Source: Gemmatimonadota bacterium (GTDB lineage: Bacteria > Gemmatimonadota > Gemmatimonadetes > Gemmatimonadales > GWC2-71-9). From it: DNA of 64,000 nucleotides. Position 1 is the first letter of the stretch; each line of letters opens with the position of its first letter. This document shows positions 16,373 to 24,587 of the stretch, one piece after another. Below the pieces are notes generated by a model, which saw nothing but the letters and a program-made list of their open reading frames with translations, made no database searches and was not told where the DNA came from. Made by a program: the position numbers and the translations under genes. The stretch spans positions 62,001-126,000 of the forward strand of contig QHUK01000003.1 in NCBI GenBank assembly GCA_003222085.1, in the 5' to 3' direction.

Positions 16373-17500
16373 ATGCCGGCCAAGCCCGCGCTCCGGACCG
16401 AGCTGCTGTTCTATCTATCGTTCCTCGCCGCCGCCGCCCTGCTGGTAGGCGTGGCGACCATGCTGCTCGCCACCAGTTTCGCCCCGGAGCGGACGTTCCT
16501 GCTGGTCATGCTCCTGGTCGCCCTGGAAGTCGCCGTGTTTATCGTGTTCGGGCGCCATCTGGTGAACCGGCTGGTCCTGTGGCCCCTGGAGCGCGTGGTC
16601 GCGACGGCGGACGCCGTGGCGGACGGCGATCTGGGGCGCCGCGCGCCGGACGAGGAGACGCGCGACTTCGCTACCCTCGCCGAGCGCCTGAACCGCATGA
16701 CCGATCACCTGCTCGACGCGCAGGGGCAGCTGGTGCGCTCCGAGAAGCTCGCCAGCATCGGACGGCTGGCGGCCGGGATCGCCCACGAGGTGGGGAATCC
16801 GCTGGGGGCCGTCGGGACCTACATCGAAGTGCTGCGCCGCCGCGGCGCCGACCCCGAGGTGGTGGCCGGCGTGACCCGCGAGCTCGAGCGCATCGATCGC
16901 ATCGTGCGCGGGCTGCTCGACTACGCGCGACCCCAGGAAGAGGACCTCGCGCCACTCGATGCCGTCGCCGTGGCGCGGAGCGCCTACGGGTTGCTCGAGG
17001 CGCAAGGAGCCCTGAAGGCCGTGCGTGCGAGCCTCGAGGTCGCCCCCGACGTGCCCCGCATGCTCGGGCGGGTCCATCTCCTGGAGCAAGCGATCGTCAA
17101 CCTGGTGCTGAACGCGGTAGACGCCGCGCCCGGGGGGCTCGTGATCGTCGCCGCGCAGCCGTGGGCGTACGAGCCGCGACCGGCCGTGCCCCGGCGGGCC
17201 GGCGACCCGCCCGACACAACCTTCCCGCGCCGCCCCGAGCGGCGGCCGGCGCGGACCGACTTCGGGGCGGGTCAACCGGGGACGCTACTGTATGTAGCGG
17301 ATTCGGGACCGGGCGTGCCACCCGACGACCGCGAGAAGATCTTCGAACCGTTCTACACCACCAAGGAGCCGGGCCGGGGAACGGGACTCGGCCTCGCCAT
17401 CGTCGCCCGCGCCGTGCACGACATGGGGGGGGTGGTGTGGGTGGACACGGCGCGGGAGGGAGGGGCGGCGTTTAAGATGTTCTTCCCGGAGGCGGAATGA
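16373..17500 (+). CDS. membrane sensor histidine kinase, NtrB/ZraS-like, paired with the next regulator
   Basis: A 375-residue kinase. Two transmembrane helices lie near the N-terminus (LLFYLSFLAAAALLVG; FLLVMLLVALEVAVFIV), followed by a HAMP-like linker (WPLERVVATADAVADGDLG). The phosphoacceptor motif is AAGIAHEVGNPLGAVGTYIE. The ATPase boxes are NLVLNAVDAA, VADSGPGVPP, EPFYTTKEPGRGTGLGLA. There is almost no periplasmic loop, so it probably senses a membrane or cytoplasmic signal. It has no good ribosome-binding site and follows the pilA terminator, so expression is likely low. The downstream activator gene is its obvious partner. It differs from PilS in having two helices and no PAS domain. 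Confidence 0.88.
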   Translation: MPAKPALRTELLFYLSFLAAAALLVGVATMLLATSFAPERTFLLVMLLVALEVAVFIVFGRHLVNRLVLWPLERVVATADAVADGDLGRRAPDEETRDFATLAERLNRMTDHLLDAQGQLVRSEKLASIGRLAAGIAHEVGNPLGAVGTYIEVLRRRGADPEVVAGVTRELERIDRIVRGLLDYARPQEEDLAPLDAVAVARSAYGLLEAQGALKAVRASLEVAPDVPRMLGRVHLLEQAIVNLVLNAVDAAPGGLVIVAAQPWAYEPRPAVPRRAGDPPDTTFPRRPERRPARTDFGAGQPGTLLYVADSGPGVPPDDREKIFEPFYTTKEPGRGTGLGLAIVARAVHDMGGVVWVDTAREGGAAFKMFFPEAE

Positions 17501-17504
17501 ACCG

Positions 17505-17598
17505 AAGCGGAACGCGGAACGCGGAATTCGGAACGCGGAACAGGCGAACCGACGTCTCTCCTGATGTTCCGCGTTCCACGTTCCAACTTCCGCGTTGC
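17505..17598. repeat. GGAACGC heptamer array with inverted arm between kinase and regulator
   Basis: Tandem GCGGAAC heptamers (three clean copies and a degenerate fourth) are followed by a spacer and the inverted sequence TTCCGCGTTCCACGTTCC, giving a long imperfect hairpin. It fills the gap between the two-component genes and stops three bases before the regulator ATG. A sister element with the same heptamer lies at 36621. Confidence 0.8.
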
Positions 17599-17600
17599 CC

Positions 17601-18959
17601 ATGACACGCGTACTCGTGGTTGACGATGAACCCGGCCTCCGCCAATCGCTCGGGTTACTGCTCGCCGACGCAGGGTACGAAGTGGCGTCCGAGGGCAACG
17701 GGACCCGAGCGCTCGAGCGCGCCCTGGGGGAATCGTTCGACGTCGTGCTGTGCGACGTGCGGATGCCGGGCATGGACGGGCTGGCGTTCCTGCGCGGGTA
17801 CAAGGGCCGCGGCGGCTCAGGCCTCGTCATCATGATGAGCGCCTACGGCGGCGAGGAAGCGGCGCTCGCCGCCATGAAAGAAGGCGCATACGACTATGTG
17901 CCCAAGCCGTTCCGCCCGGACGAGGTCGTGCTCACCCTTCGCAAGGCCGAGGAGCGTGAGCGGCTCGGTCACACCATCGCGACACTAAGAGCACAGTTGG
18001 ACAGCAGCCCCGCGGCCCGGGCCCTGATCGCCGAGAGCCCGGCGATGCGAGAGGCCCTCGATATGGTGGCGCGCGTGGCGGGACATCCCACCACGGTACT
18101 GATCACTGGCGAGCGCGGGACCGGCAAGGAGGTCGTCGCCCAGGCGATCCATCGGGCCAGTCCCCGCGCCGCCGGCCCGTTCGTGGCGGTGAACTGCGCC
18201 GCCATCCCCGACACGCTGCTCGAGTCGGAGCTGTTCGGCTACGTAAAGGGCGCCTTCACCGGAGCGGCGGGGGACCGCCCGGGGCTGTTCGAGCAGGCCG
18301 ACGGCGGTACGCTGCTGCTGGACGAGGTCGGCGAGCTGCCGATCGCGCTCCAGGCGAAGCTGTTGCGCGTGCTGCAGGAGAATGAGATCCGCCGCGTGGG
18401 GGACCAGAAGACGCGGCACGTGGATGTCCGACTGCTCGCGGCGACCGCCAAGGACCTCGCCGCAGAGGCGGCGGCGGGGCGGTTCCGACCCGATCTGTTC
18501 GACCGGCTGAACGTCGTGGCGATTCACCTGCGGCCGTTGTCCGAACGGCGTGCCGACATCGCACCCCTCGCGGGGCATTTTGCAGCCCGGCTGGCCGGCC
18601 GGCTCGGCCGCCGCGTCGTCTTGAGCGAAGCGGCGCTGGAGTGGCTGCGCGAGCAGCCGTGGCCGGGCAACGTGCGCTCGCTCGAGCACGCCATCGAACG
18701 GGCGGCGGTGCTGTCGGACAAGGAGATCCTGGAGCCGGCGGATTTCGTTGGTCCTCGCCCCCTGTCCCCCTCTCCACAACGTGGAGAGGGGGAACGAGGG
18801 GGTGAGGTCACCCTCCGTGACGCCGTCGAGCTCGCGGAGCGCCAGGCCATCACCGCCGCCCTGGCGGCCGCCGCGGGCAACCGCCGCGAGGCCGCCAAGC
18901 GGCTGGGCGTGAGCCTCCGGACCCTGTTCTACAAGATGGACCGATACGGCATCGACTAG
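17601..18959 (+). CDS. sigma-54 response regulator, NtrC family
   Basis: A 452-residue activator. Receiver: VVDDEPG, phosphoacceptor D52 in LCDVRMPG, and conserved K in VPKPF. AAA+ domain: Walker A GERGTGKE, intact GAFTGA loop ([11 protein letters not shown]), Walker B LLLDEVGELP, and LFDRLNV. C-terminal Fis helix-turn-helix: NRREAAKRLGVSLRTLFYKM. Between AAA+ and HTH a palindromic repeat is translated in frame (PLSPSPQRGEGERGGEV), lengthening the linker without harming a domain. Start chosen at ATG 17601 rather than TTG 17595. With its kinase it forms a second sigma-54 system inside the pilus locus, and it could act on the pilA or pilX promoters together with or instead of PilR. Confidence 0.92.
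   Translation: MTRVLVVDDEPGLRQSLGLLLADAGYEVASEGNGTRALERALGESFDVVLCDVRMPGMDGLAFLRGYKGRGGSGLVIMMSAYGGEEAALAAMKEGAYDYVPKPFRPDEVVLTLRKAEERERLGHTIATLRAQLDSSPAARALIAESPAMREALDMVARVAGHPTTVLITGERGTGKEVVAQAIHRASPRAAGPFVAVNCAAIPDTLLESELFGYVKGAFTGAAGDRPGLFEQADGGTLLLDEVGELPIALQAKLLRVLQENEIRRVGDQKTRHVDVRLLAATAKDLAAEAAAGRFRPDLFDRLNVVAIHLRPLSERRADIAPLAGHFAARLAGRLGRRVVLSEAALEWLREQPWPGNVRSLEHAIERAAVLSDKEILEPADFVGPRPLSPSPQRGEGERGGEVTLRDAVELAERQAITAALAAAAGNRREAAKRLGVSLRTLFYKMDRYGID
18766..18792. repeat. palindrome inside the sigma-54 regulator gene
   Basis: CCCCCTCTCCAC and GTGGAGAGGGGG form a perfect 12-base-pair stem around AAC. Flanking bases (CTCGCCCC before, CGAGGGGGTGAGG after) extend the symmetry. It is translated in frame as part of the AAA-HTH linker. 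A degenerate copy lies at 30938-30995. The peptide PLSPSPQRGEGERGGE encoded by such elements is one I have seen in many unrelated proteins, which marks it as a mobile palindrome rather than protein sequence. Confidence 0.8.
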
Positions 18960-19081
18960 TGCAGTACTTTGCACGCCTGCATCATTTTGCAGTACCTCAA
19001 TCACGCATAACATACTATGCTACAATAACTTAACTACTGGCACGAGGTATGAGAGGGAGAATCACGACGGGAGGCGACGTC
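18960..19081 (+). promoter_or_regulatory. AT-rich leader of the minor pilin operon
   Basis: The stretch is clearly richer in A+T than its surroundings. It contains a repeated TTTGCA/TTGCAGTAC motif (TGCAGTAC twice) and TACAAT at 19021. TTGCAG followed 17 bases later by CATACT is a weak sigma-70 pair. TGGCACG at 19038 is a perfect -24 half, but the -12 half is ATGAG instead of TTGCA. It is probably the promoter region for fimT-pilV-pilW-pilX; the exact element is unresolved. A ribosome-binding GGGAGG precedes the ATG at 19082. Confidence 0.45.
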
Positions 19082-19534
19082 ATGCGGCGCTTGGGCTTCA
19101 CGACCATTGAAATGATCATCGTGGTGGCGATCATCGGGATCATCACGCTGATCGGCTTTCCGAAAATCCGGCAGACGCTCGACAAGACCAACCTCCGCTC
19201 GGCGCGCGCCGCGGTGGGCACAATGGCGGGCACGGCGCGGGCGGCGGCGATTCAGCGCGGCTGTCGCAGCGCGCTGCACTTTGCGGCGGCGACGAACGCG
19301 GTGTGGGTGACCACGGCGTGCCCGACCAAGGTGGATACGGTCTCGGGCGTCCAGGATCTGAAGGCGCGGTTCAGGGTGACGCTCACCGCCTCGCGCGACT
19401 CCGTGCAATACGATCCGCGCGGGCTCAGCCTGGACGGCTTTCCGTCGAATACGGTGGTCCGGCTCACGGGCAGCGTCGCCGCCAACAAGGACTCGGTGAT
19501 GATCAACCCGATCGGTAAGGTGGTGCTGCAATGA
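19082..19534 (+). CDS. fimT: minor pilin / pseudopilin, FimT/GspH-like
   Basis: A 150-residue prepilin. Start at the ATG giving leader MRRLG and cleavage site G|FTTIE; the track start at 19049 lacks a ribosome site and makes an over-long leader. The hydrophobic helix is MIIVVAIIGIITLIGFP. The ARAAAIQRGCRS stretch after the helix is characteristic of GspH/FimT proteins. FimT-type minor pilins prime pilus assembly, and in some species bind DNA during uptake. The last four bases overlap pilV. Confidence 0.88.
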   Translation: MRRLGFTTIEMIIVVAIIGIITLIGFPKIRQTLDKTNLRSARAAVGTMAGTARAAAIQRGCRSALHFAAATNAVWVTTACPTKVDTVSGVQDLKARFRVTLTASRDSVQYDPRGLSLDGFPSNTVVRLTGSVAANKDSVMINPIGKVVLQ

Positions 19535-19899
19535 AACGCGAAGAGGGGTTTACGATCGTCGAGGTGATCGTCGCGATTCTGGTGCTCACCATCGGCCTGC
19601 TGGCGCTCGTCACGTCGGCGGCGCTGGTGACGCGGATGATCGGCCGGGGCCAGCGCTCGGCGGTGGCGGCGCAGTACGCCCAGCGGCGGCTCGAGATGCT
19701 GCGCGTCACCGGCTGCAAGTCGCAGGCCGGGGGCAGCGAGGTGATGATGCGCGGGTCGACGCCGGTGGACTCGCTCACGTGGCGGTTCGCCACCACGGGC
19801 GCGAACCATTGGCAGATCGTGGTGCGCAGCAAGTACCCGACCGCACGCGGCCAGTGGCGGACCGACAGCACGGAGACCCAGATCTCATGTCTCTTCTAA
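19531..19899 (+). CDS. pilV: minor pilin, PilV-like
   Basis: A 122-residue prepilin in an ATGA overlap with fimT. Leader MKREEG and cleavage site G|FTIVE, then the helix VIVAILVLTIGLLALVTSAALV typical of PilV. The region AAQYAQRRLEMLR matches PilV-like proteins. Two cysteines (GCKS and SCLF) may form a disulphide. The downstream pilW frame starts 13 bases before its stop. Confidence 0.85.
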   Translation: MKREEGFTIVEVIVAILVLTIGLLALVTSAALVTRMIGRGQRSAVAAQYAQRRLEMLRVTGCKSQAGGSEVMMRGSTPVDSLTWRFATTGANHWQIVVRSKYPTARGQWRTDSTETQISCLF

Positions 19900-20813
19900 C
19901 CCGTCGAGGGTTCACCCTCATCGAACTGATGATCGCGCTGGTACTGCTGGGCCTGGTGTCGGCCGCCGTGTACAAGGTCCTGGTCAACAACCAGCGGGTG
20001 TACCTGGCGCAGACGCAGACAATCGACCTGCAGCAGAACATCCGCGCGGCGGCCGCGATCCTGCCGGCCGAGTTCCGCGAACTGGACGCGGCGGACGGCG
20101 ACATCAAGGGGATGGGTCCCGATTCGCTCCGGATTCGTGCCATGCGCCAGCTCGCGTTCGTGTGCGCGACGCCGGCGCTGGGCGGGGGGCTCGGGCAGAT
20201 CGTGCTGGCGGTTCGGACGACGCCGATCTACGGCAACCGCCAGACCTTCAAGCAAGGCGATTCGATCCTGGTCTACTGGGAGGGCAATCCCACCTCTCGG
20301 AACGATGACCAGTGGCTCCCCGCCCAGCTCCAGAAGGACCCCGATCCGGGATTCTGCGCCGACAGCAACGTGGCGACGCATCCGGCGTACCTGCTGACGC
20401 TGCAACCGACCTGGATCAACAATCCCACGCTCAATCGCGCGGGCGCGATCTCGAACGGCGCTCCGGTACGCGGCTTCGACAAGGTGGCATATCGCTCCTA
20501 CCAGGCCGCGGACGGCAACTGGTACCTGGGGCAGCGCAACCCTGCGCAGGGCGGCACGATCCAGCCCGTGGTCGGACCGCTGATCGGCGCCAACGGGGTG
20601 ACGTTTACCTACTACGACAGCGTCGGGACGGTCACCGCCGACTCCTCCCAAGTGGCGCAGATCCAGATCGTGTTGCGCGCCCGCACGGTCGCGCCAATCC
20701 GCGGACCCAATGGCGTGCAGGCGTACAAGGTGGACAGCATTGTGACCCGCGTCGCGCTGCGGAACAACCCGCGGTGCGGACCGGGCTCGATGCCTCCCCG
20801 CCCGTGCGGGTGA
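19887..20813 (+). CDS. pilW: minor pilin, PilW-like
   Basis: A 308-residue prepilin. The true start is the ATG giving MSLLTRRG|FTLIE; the upstream part of the track ORF overlaps pilV out of frame. Helix LMIALVLLGLVSAAVYKVL. Motif NNQRVYLAQ plus the size of about 300 residues fit PilW. It is predicted to sit with PilV, PilX and FimT in the tip-priming complex. Confidence 0.87.
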   Translation: MSLLTRRGFTLIELMIALVLLGLVSAAVYKVLVNNQRVYLAQTQTIDLQQNIRAAAAILPAEFRELDAADGDIKGMGPDSLRIRAMRQLAFVCATPALGGGLGQIVLAVRTTPIYGNRQTFKQGDSILVYWEGNPTSRNDDQWLPAQLQKDPDPGFCADSNVATHPAYLLTLQPTWINNPTLNRAGAISNGAPVRGFDKVAYRSYQAADGNWYLGQRNPAQGGTIQPVVGPLIGANGVTFTYYDSVGTVTADSSQVAQIQIVLRARTVAPIRGPNGVQAYKVDSIVTRVALRNNPRCGPGSMPPRPCG

Positions 20814-20853
20814 CGGGCGAGCGGGCTTACGTGTGAACCTCAAGGAGCGGTCT

Positions 20854-22050
20854 ATGAAGCAGGTCCTGAAGAACGAGCGCGGCATGGCGCTCGCCATTGC
20901 GATCGTCGCGCTCGTGATCGTGGGCGCCCTCATCGCCGGCGCCCTCTTCTCCGGCACCCAGGAGCAGCGGGTGGCCGAGAACGTGCGCCGGGTCCAGGCG
21001 TCGTTCGGCGTCGCGGAGGAAGGCGTCTACGACATCATCCGCGGCTGGAGCGACCCCACCACGAAGACGCGGTACGCCAACCTGTACCCGTACCCGGCGG
21101 TCGCGCCCTCGCATGACACGGTGCAGTTCGGCAAGAAGACCGCGAAGAGCAGGACGGGGAGCTATAGCGGCGAGATGTACAAGCTCAACGACCAGCTGTA
21201 CATGATCGACATGACCGCTCAGGATACCATGAGCCTCGCCGGGCGCATCCGGGGCGGCGGCGCGAGCCAGCGGCTCGGGCTCCTCACCCGGATCCGACCC
21301 CTGCAGGTCAATACCCAGGCGGCCGTCACGTCGGGCGGCAGCGACGTGGTGGTCGGGAGTGCCAGCATCGACGGGAACGACCACCAGCCGACGGGGTGGG
21401 CGGGGTGCCCACCGCTCGACTCCGCCAAGGCCGGCATCCGGACGCAGTCGGACGGGACCGTCGCGACCAGTGGGCACCCGACCCTGATCGGAAACCCGCC
21501 GGTGCTCAAGGACCCGACGCTCGCGGACAGCTCGTTTACCCACTACGGCGACGTGACGTACGACCAGCTGGCCGCCACCGCCAATATCACGCTGGCGGCG
21601 CAGAACTTCTCGAACTCGATCGGCCCGGCCGTTTCAGGCACGACGTGCGACGTGACCGTGCCGACAAACTGGGGGAGCCCGAGCACTCCGACCGGCGCCT
21701 GCGGAAACTACTTCCCGATCGTCCACATCACGGGGACCGGTTCCATCATCAACGGGCAGGAAGGTCAAGGCGTGCTGCTGGTCGACGGCTCCCTGAACAT
21801 CCAGGGCGGGTTCCAGTTTTTCGGCATCGTGATCATCAAGGGCTCGCTCAAGACCTCCGGCGGTGGCAGCACTCCGGCGCACTTCTGGGGCACGGTCATG
21901 GTCCAGGACACGGCGCAGTTCTCGGACACGACCAACAATATCTCCGGCAGCGCCAACCTCCTGTACTCTAAGTGCGCTATCATCAAGGCGTTAGCGAAGA
22001 CCGGCGTCGGGTCGATGATGCGGTCGCGGGGGTGGGTCCAGCTGTACTAA
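20854..22050 (+). CDS. pilX: PilX-like pilus assembly protein, copy 1
   Basis: A 398-residue protein. I chose ATG 20854, which follows AAGGAG by seven bases, over the GTG at 20833. The N-terminus MKQVLKNERGMALAIAIVALVIVGALIAGALF is a PilX-type hydrophobic helix with a terminal-like RG|MA processing site and no FTLIE motif. The long passenger is rich in Gly, Thr and Asn, with strand-turn patterns such as QEGQGVLLVDGSLNIQGG suggesting a beta-solenoid. It is followed by a terminator and by a tandem paralogue. It probably acts as a minor pilin or adhesin-like tip component. Confidence 0.8.
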   Translation: MKQVLKNERGMALAIAIVALVIVGALIAGALFSGTQEQRVAENVRRVQASFGVAEEGVYDIIRGWSDPTTKTRYANLYPYPAVAPSHDTVQFGKKTAKSRTGSYSGEMYKLNDQLYMIDMTAQDTMSLAGRIRGGGASQRLGLLTRIRPLQVNTQAAVTSGGSDVVVGSASIDGNDHQPTGWAGCPPLDSAKAGIRTQSDGTVATSGHPTLIGNPPVLKDPTLADSSFTHYGDVTYDQLAATANITLAAQNFSNSIGPAVSGTTCDVTVPTNWGSPSTPTGACGNYFPIVHITGTGSIINGQEGQGVLLVDGSLNIQGGFQFFGIVIIKGSLKTSGGGSTPAHFWGTVMVQDTAQFSDTTNNISGSANLLYSKCAIIKALAKTGVGSMMRSRGWVQLY

Positions 22051-22073
22051 GGCGATCTAGACTTGATGGATTC

Positions 22074-22116
22074 GGGGCGGGGGCGCAGTGAGGTTGCCCC
22101 CGCCCCGTCTTGTTTT
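22074..22116 (+). terminator. intrinsic terminator between the two pilX-like genes
   Basis: GGGGCGGGGGC and GCCCCCGCCCC form a perfect 11-base-pair stem around an 11-base loop, followed by GTCTTGTTTT. It closes the fimT-pilV-pilW-pilX transcript. Confidence 0.88.
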
Positions 22117-22126
22117 GGAAACCAGC

Positions 22127-22142
22127 AGGCACACTACTTGCC
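22127..22142 (+). promoter_or_regulatory. sigma-54 (-24/-12) promoter of the second pilX-like gene
   Basis: AGGCACACTACTTGCC keeps GGCAC and TTGC of the consensus. GG (22128-22129) and GC (22140-22141) are ten bases apart. It lies directly after the terminator and about 55 bases before the ATG at 22195, which puts the transcript start near 22153. Together with the pilA promoter this gives two sigma-54 sites in one pilus locus. Confidence 0.72.
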
Positions 22143-22194
22143 ACTTTCGGACTCCGCCGTTCGATTCATCGACCTGGACGAGAAGGAGTCCGAT

Positions 22195-23403
22195 ATGAGG
22201 CACGTGCTGAAGAACGAGCGTGGCATCGCGCTGGCCATCGCGATCGTCGCCCTCGTGGTCGTGGGCGCGCTCATCGCCGGCGCGCTGTTCGCGGCCATGC
22301 AGGAGCAGCGCGTGAGCGAGAACGTGCGGCGCGTAATGGCGGCGTTCGGCGTGGCGGAGGAGGGGGTCTACGACATCATCCGCGACTGGGACAAGAACAG
22401 CGCCGCCTACGCTGCGTTGTATCCGTTCCCTGCGGACTCGCCAGCGACGAGCTCGGTGGTCATCGACAGGAAGCCGTCGGCGAGCAAGACAGGGAGCTAC
22501 AGCGGCACGCTCTTCAAGCTCAACGACCAGCTGTACCTCGTCGACGTCACGGCGCAGGACAACATGAGCTTCGCCGGGCGCATCCGGGGCGGCGGCGCAA
22601 GCCAGCGGCTCGGGCTCCTGGTCCGCGTCAAGCCGCTGACGCTCGGCCCGCCGGCCGCGCTGACGTCCGGTGGCGCCAACGTGCTCGGCGGCAACGCCAC
22701 CATCAACGGCAACGATCAGATCCCTACCGGGTGGACCGGATGCGGCCCCACCGATAGCGCCGGGGCCGGCGTCCGCACCCAGATCAACAATACGGTCACG
22801 ATCAACGGCCACCCGAACGCGCTCGGATCCCCGCCCGTGCTCGGATCCCCGGCCGTGCTCAAGGACCCGACCCTGGCGGATAGCTCGTTTTCCGTGTTCG
22901 GGGACAGGACCTACGCGCAACTCGCCAACCAGGCCACTATCACCATGCCGGCGCAGGACTTCTCTACGACGATCGCGCCAGCGCTGTCGGGCGGCACGTG
23001 CAACACGAGCGTGCGCACCAACTGGGGAAGCCCGAGCGATCCCGCCGGTCCGTGCGGTCAGTATTTTCCGATCATTCACATTACCGGTACCAGCGCCGCC
23101 ATCGGCGGCCAGGAAGGTCAGGGTGTCCTGCTGGTGGATGGCAGCCTGAGCGTACAGGGCGGGTTCCAGTTCTTCGGTGTGGTCATCATCAAGGGCAAGC
23201 TCAGGACGTCGGGTGGGGGCGGCACCCCGGCCCACTTCTGGGGCACGATGATGGTCCAGGATTCGGTGGCGCTCTCCGACACGACCAACACGATCACCGG
23301 CAACGCCAACATCCTGTACTCTAAGTGTGCTATTCTCAAAGCGTTAGACAAGACAGGCGTGGGGACCATGTTGCGGTCGCGGGGGTGGATCCAGCTCTAC
23401 TAA
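22195..23403 (+). CDS. PilX-like pilus assembly protein, copy 2
   Basis: A 402-residue tandem paralogue of the preceding gene, starting at the ATG after AAGGAGTCCGAT. The N-terminal helix is nearly identical (VLKNERGIALAIAIVALVVVGAL), and the passenger shares SFAGRIRGGGASQRLGLL, QEGQGVLLVDGSL and the C-terminal LRSRGW.QLY. An 18-base direct duplication at 22822-22857 adds a GSPPVL/GSPAVL hexapeptide that copy 1 lacks. It has its own sigma-54 promoter, so it may be made under different conditions from copy 1. Confidence 0.8.
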   Translation: MRHVLKNERGIALAIAIVALVVVGALIAGALFAAMQEQRVSENVRRVMAAFGVAEEGVYDIIRDWDKNSAAYAALYPFPADSPATSSVVIDRKPSASKTGSYSGTLFKLNDQLYLVDVTAQDNMSFAGRIRGGGASQRLGLLVRVKPLTLGPPAALTSGGANVLGGNATINGNDQIPTGWTGCGPTDSAGAGVRTQINNTVTINGHPNALGSPPVLGSPAVLKDPTLADSSFSVFGDRTYAQLANQATITMPAQDFSTTIAPALSGGTCNTSVRTNWGSPSDPAGPCGQYFPIIHITGTSAAIGGQEGQGVLLVDGSLSVQGGFQFFGVVIIKGKLRTSGGGGTPAHFWGTMMVQDSVALSDTTNTITGNANILYSKCAILKALDKTGVGTMLRSRGWIQLY

Positions 23404-23473
23404 AGTGGCCTAACTATCGATAACCAAAGTACTTGTTGGTTCGGCCTCAAGTAGGTTCGAGGCTTGACAGGAT

Positions 23474-23519
23474 AAGGGGCGGGGCTTACTGTAGTTTGCC
23501 CTCGCCCCTTCTTGTCTTT
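23474..23519 (+). terminator. probable terminator before pilM
   Basis: AAGGGGCGGGGC pairs with GCCCTCGCCCCTT (one bulge) around a loop of about a dozen bases, followed by CTTGTCTTT. TTGACA at 23464 with TACTGT 17 bases on could be a promoter for pilM reading through the same stretch, but the -10 is poor. Confidence 0.65.
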
Positions 23520-23534
23520 AGCCCATAGGCACTT

Positions 23535-24587
23535 ATGGCCCTCTTCGGGTTGCTGGGCGGCAAAAAAACCTCGGTGGGCCTGGATATCGGTTCCGGCATC
23601 ATCAAGCTGGCCGTGATCGACCATTCCGGCAGCGAGCCGGAGCTCGTGAAGGTTGCCACAACCGAGGTCGCCGCCGATGCCATCGTCGAGGGTGAGGTCA
23701 TGGACCCCGGGCTCGTGTCGGAGGCGATCCGGGGGCTGTTTTCCACGGCCGGCGTCAAGCAGCGGTCGGTGGTGACGGCGGTCGGCGGCCGGGACGTGAT
23801 CGTCAAGAAGATCCAGATGGACCGGATGAAGGAAGGGGACGCCCGGGAGGTGATCCGGTGGGAGGCCGAGCAGCACGTCCCGTTCGACATGGCGAACGTC
23901 GAGCTCGACTTCCAGATCCTCGATCCCGACGCCGAGGGGCTGCAGATGAACGTGCTGCTCGTGGCCGCGAAACGGGAGCTAGTGGACAGCCGGACGTCAC
24001 TCCTCGGGGAGGCGGGGCTCGAGGCGGCGATCATCGACGTGGACGCGTTCGCGATCCACAACGCGTTCGAGCTGAACCACCCCGACGCGATGCAGGGGGT
24101 GGTGGGACTGGTCAACATCGGGCACGAAGTCACCAATGTGAACATCCTGGAGGACGGGGTCCCGGTGCTGACGCGGGATTTGTCGGTGGGGACGCGGCGC
24201 TTCCGGGAGGACCTCCAGCGGGAGAAGGGGCTGTCGGCGGAAGACTCGGAGCGGGTCATTCAGGGCCAGGCGCAGAGCGGCGACCTGGCGCAGTACGTGG
24301 ACGCTCGGGGCGAAGAGATCGCGGTGGGGGTGGAGCGGGCGGCGGCGTTCCTCGCGACGGCCTCGCGCTCCGCCGGGGGGCTGGGGCGGGTCTACACGAT
24401 CGGCGGCGGGGCGCGGGTTCCGGGTCTGAACGAGGCGCTGTCGAACCGGCTGCGCGTGCCCGTGGAGCTCGCGAGCCCGGTGCAGCGCCTCAAGGTGCGC
24501 GACTCGGTGTTCGAATCCGTCGCGGTGGATGACATCGCGCCGCTCTTGATGCTGTCGGTGGGACTGGCGCTGAGGCGCGCCGCATGA
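23535..24587 (+). CDS. pilM: PilM, actin-like cytoplasmic pilus assembly ATPase
   Basis: A 350-residue FtsA/actin-fold protein. The phosphate-binding loop region is VGLDIGSGIIKLAVID, and the region EVIRWEAEQHVPFD and the adenosine-side motif TIGGGARVPGLNEALS are classic PilM. It binds ATP and the N-terminal tail of PilN, linking the inner-membrane ring to the platform. It is the first gene of pilMNOPQ and overlaps pilN by four bases (ATGA). Confidence 0.95.
   Translation: MALFGLLGGKKTSVGLDIGSGIIKLAVIDHSGSEPELVKVATTEVAADAIVEGEVMDPGLVSEAIRGLFSTAGVKQRSVVTAVGGRDVIVKKIQMDRMKEGDAREVIRWEAEQHVPFDMANVELDFQILDPDAEGLQMNVLLVAAKRELVDSRTSLLGEAGLEAAIIDVDAFAIHNAFELNHPDAMQGVVGLVNIGHEVTNVNILEDGVPVLTRDLSVGTRRFREDLQREKGLSAEDSERVIQGQAQSGDLAQYVDARGEEIAVGVERAAAFLATASRSAGGLGRVYTIGGGARVPGLNEALSNRLRVPVELASPVQRLKVRDSVFESVAVDDIAPLLMLSVGLALRRAA

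Noticed and set aside
19038-19053. Third sigma-54 promoter, TGGCACGAGGTATGAG, before fimT
   Set aside because: The -24 half is perfect, but the -12 half lacks the invariant GC (GA instead).
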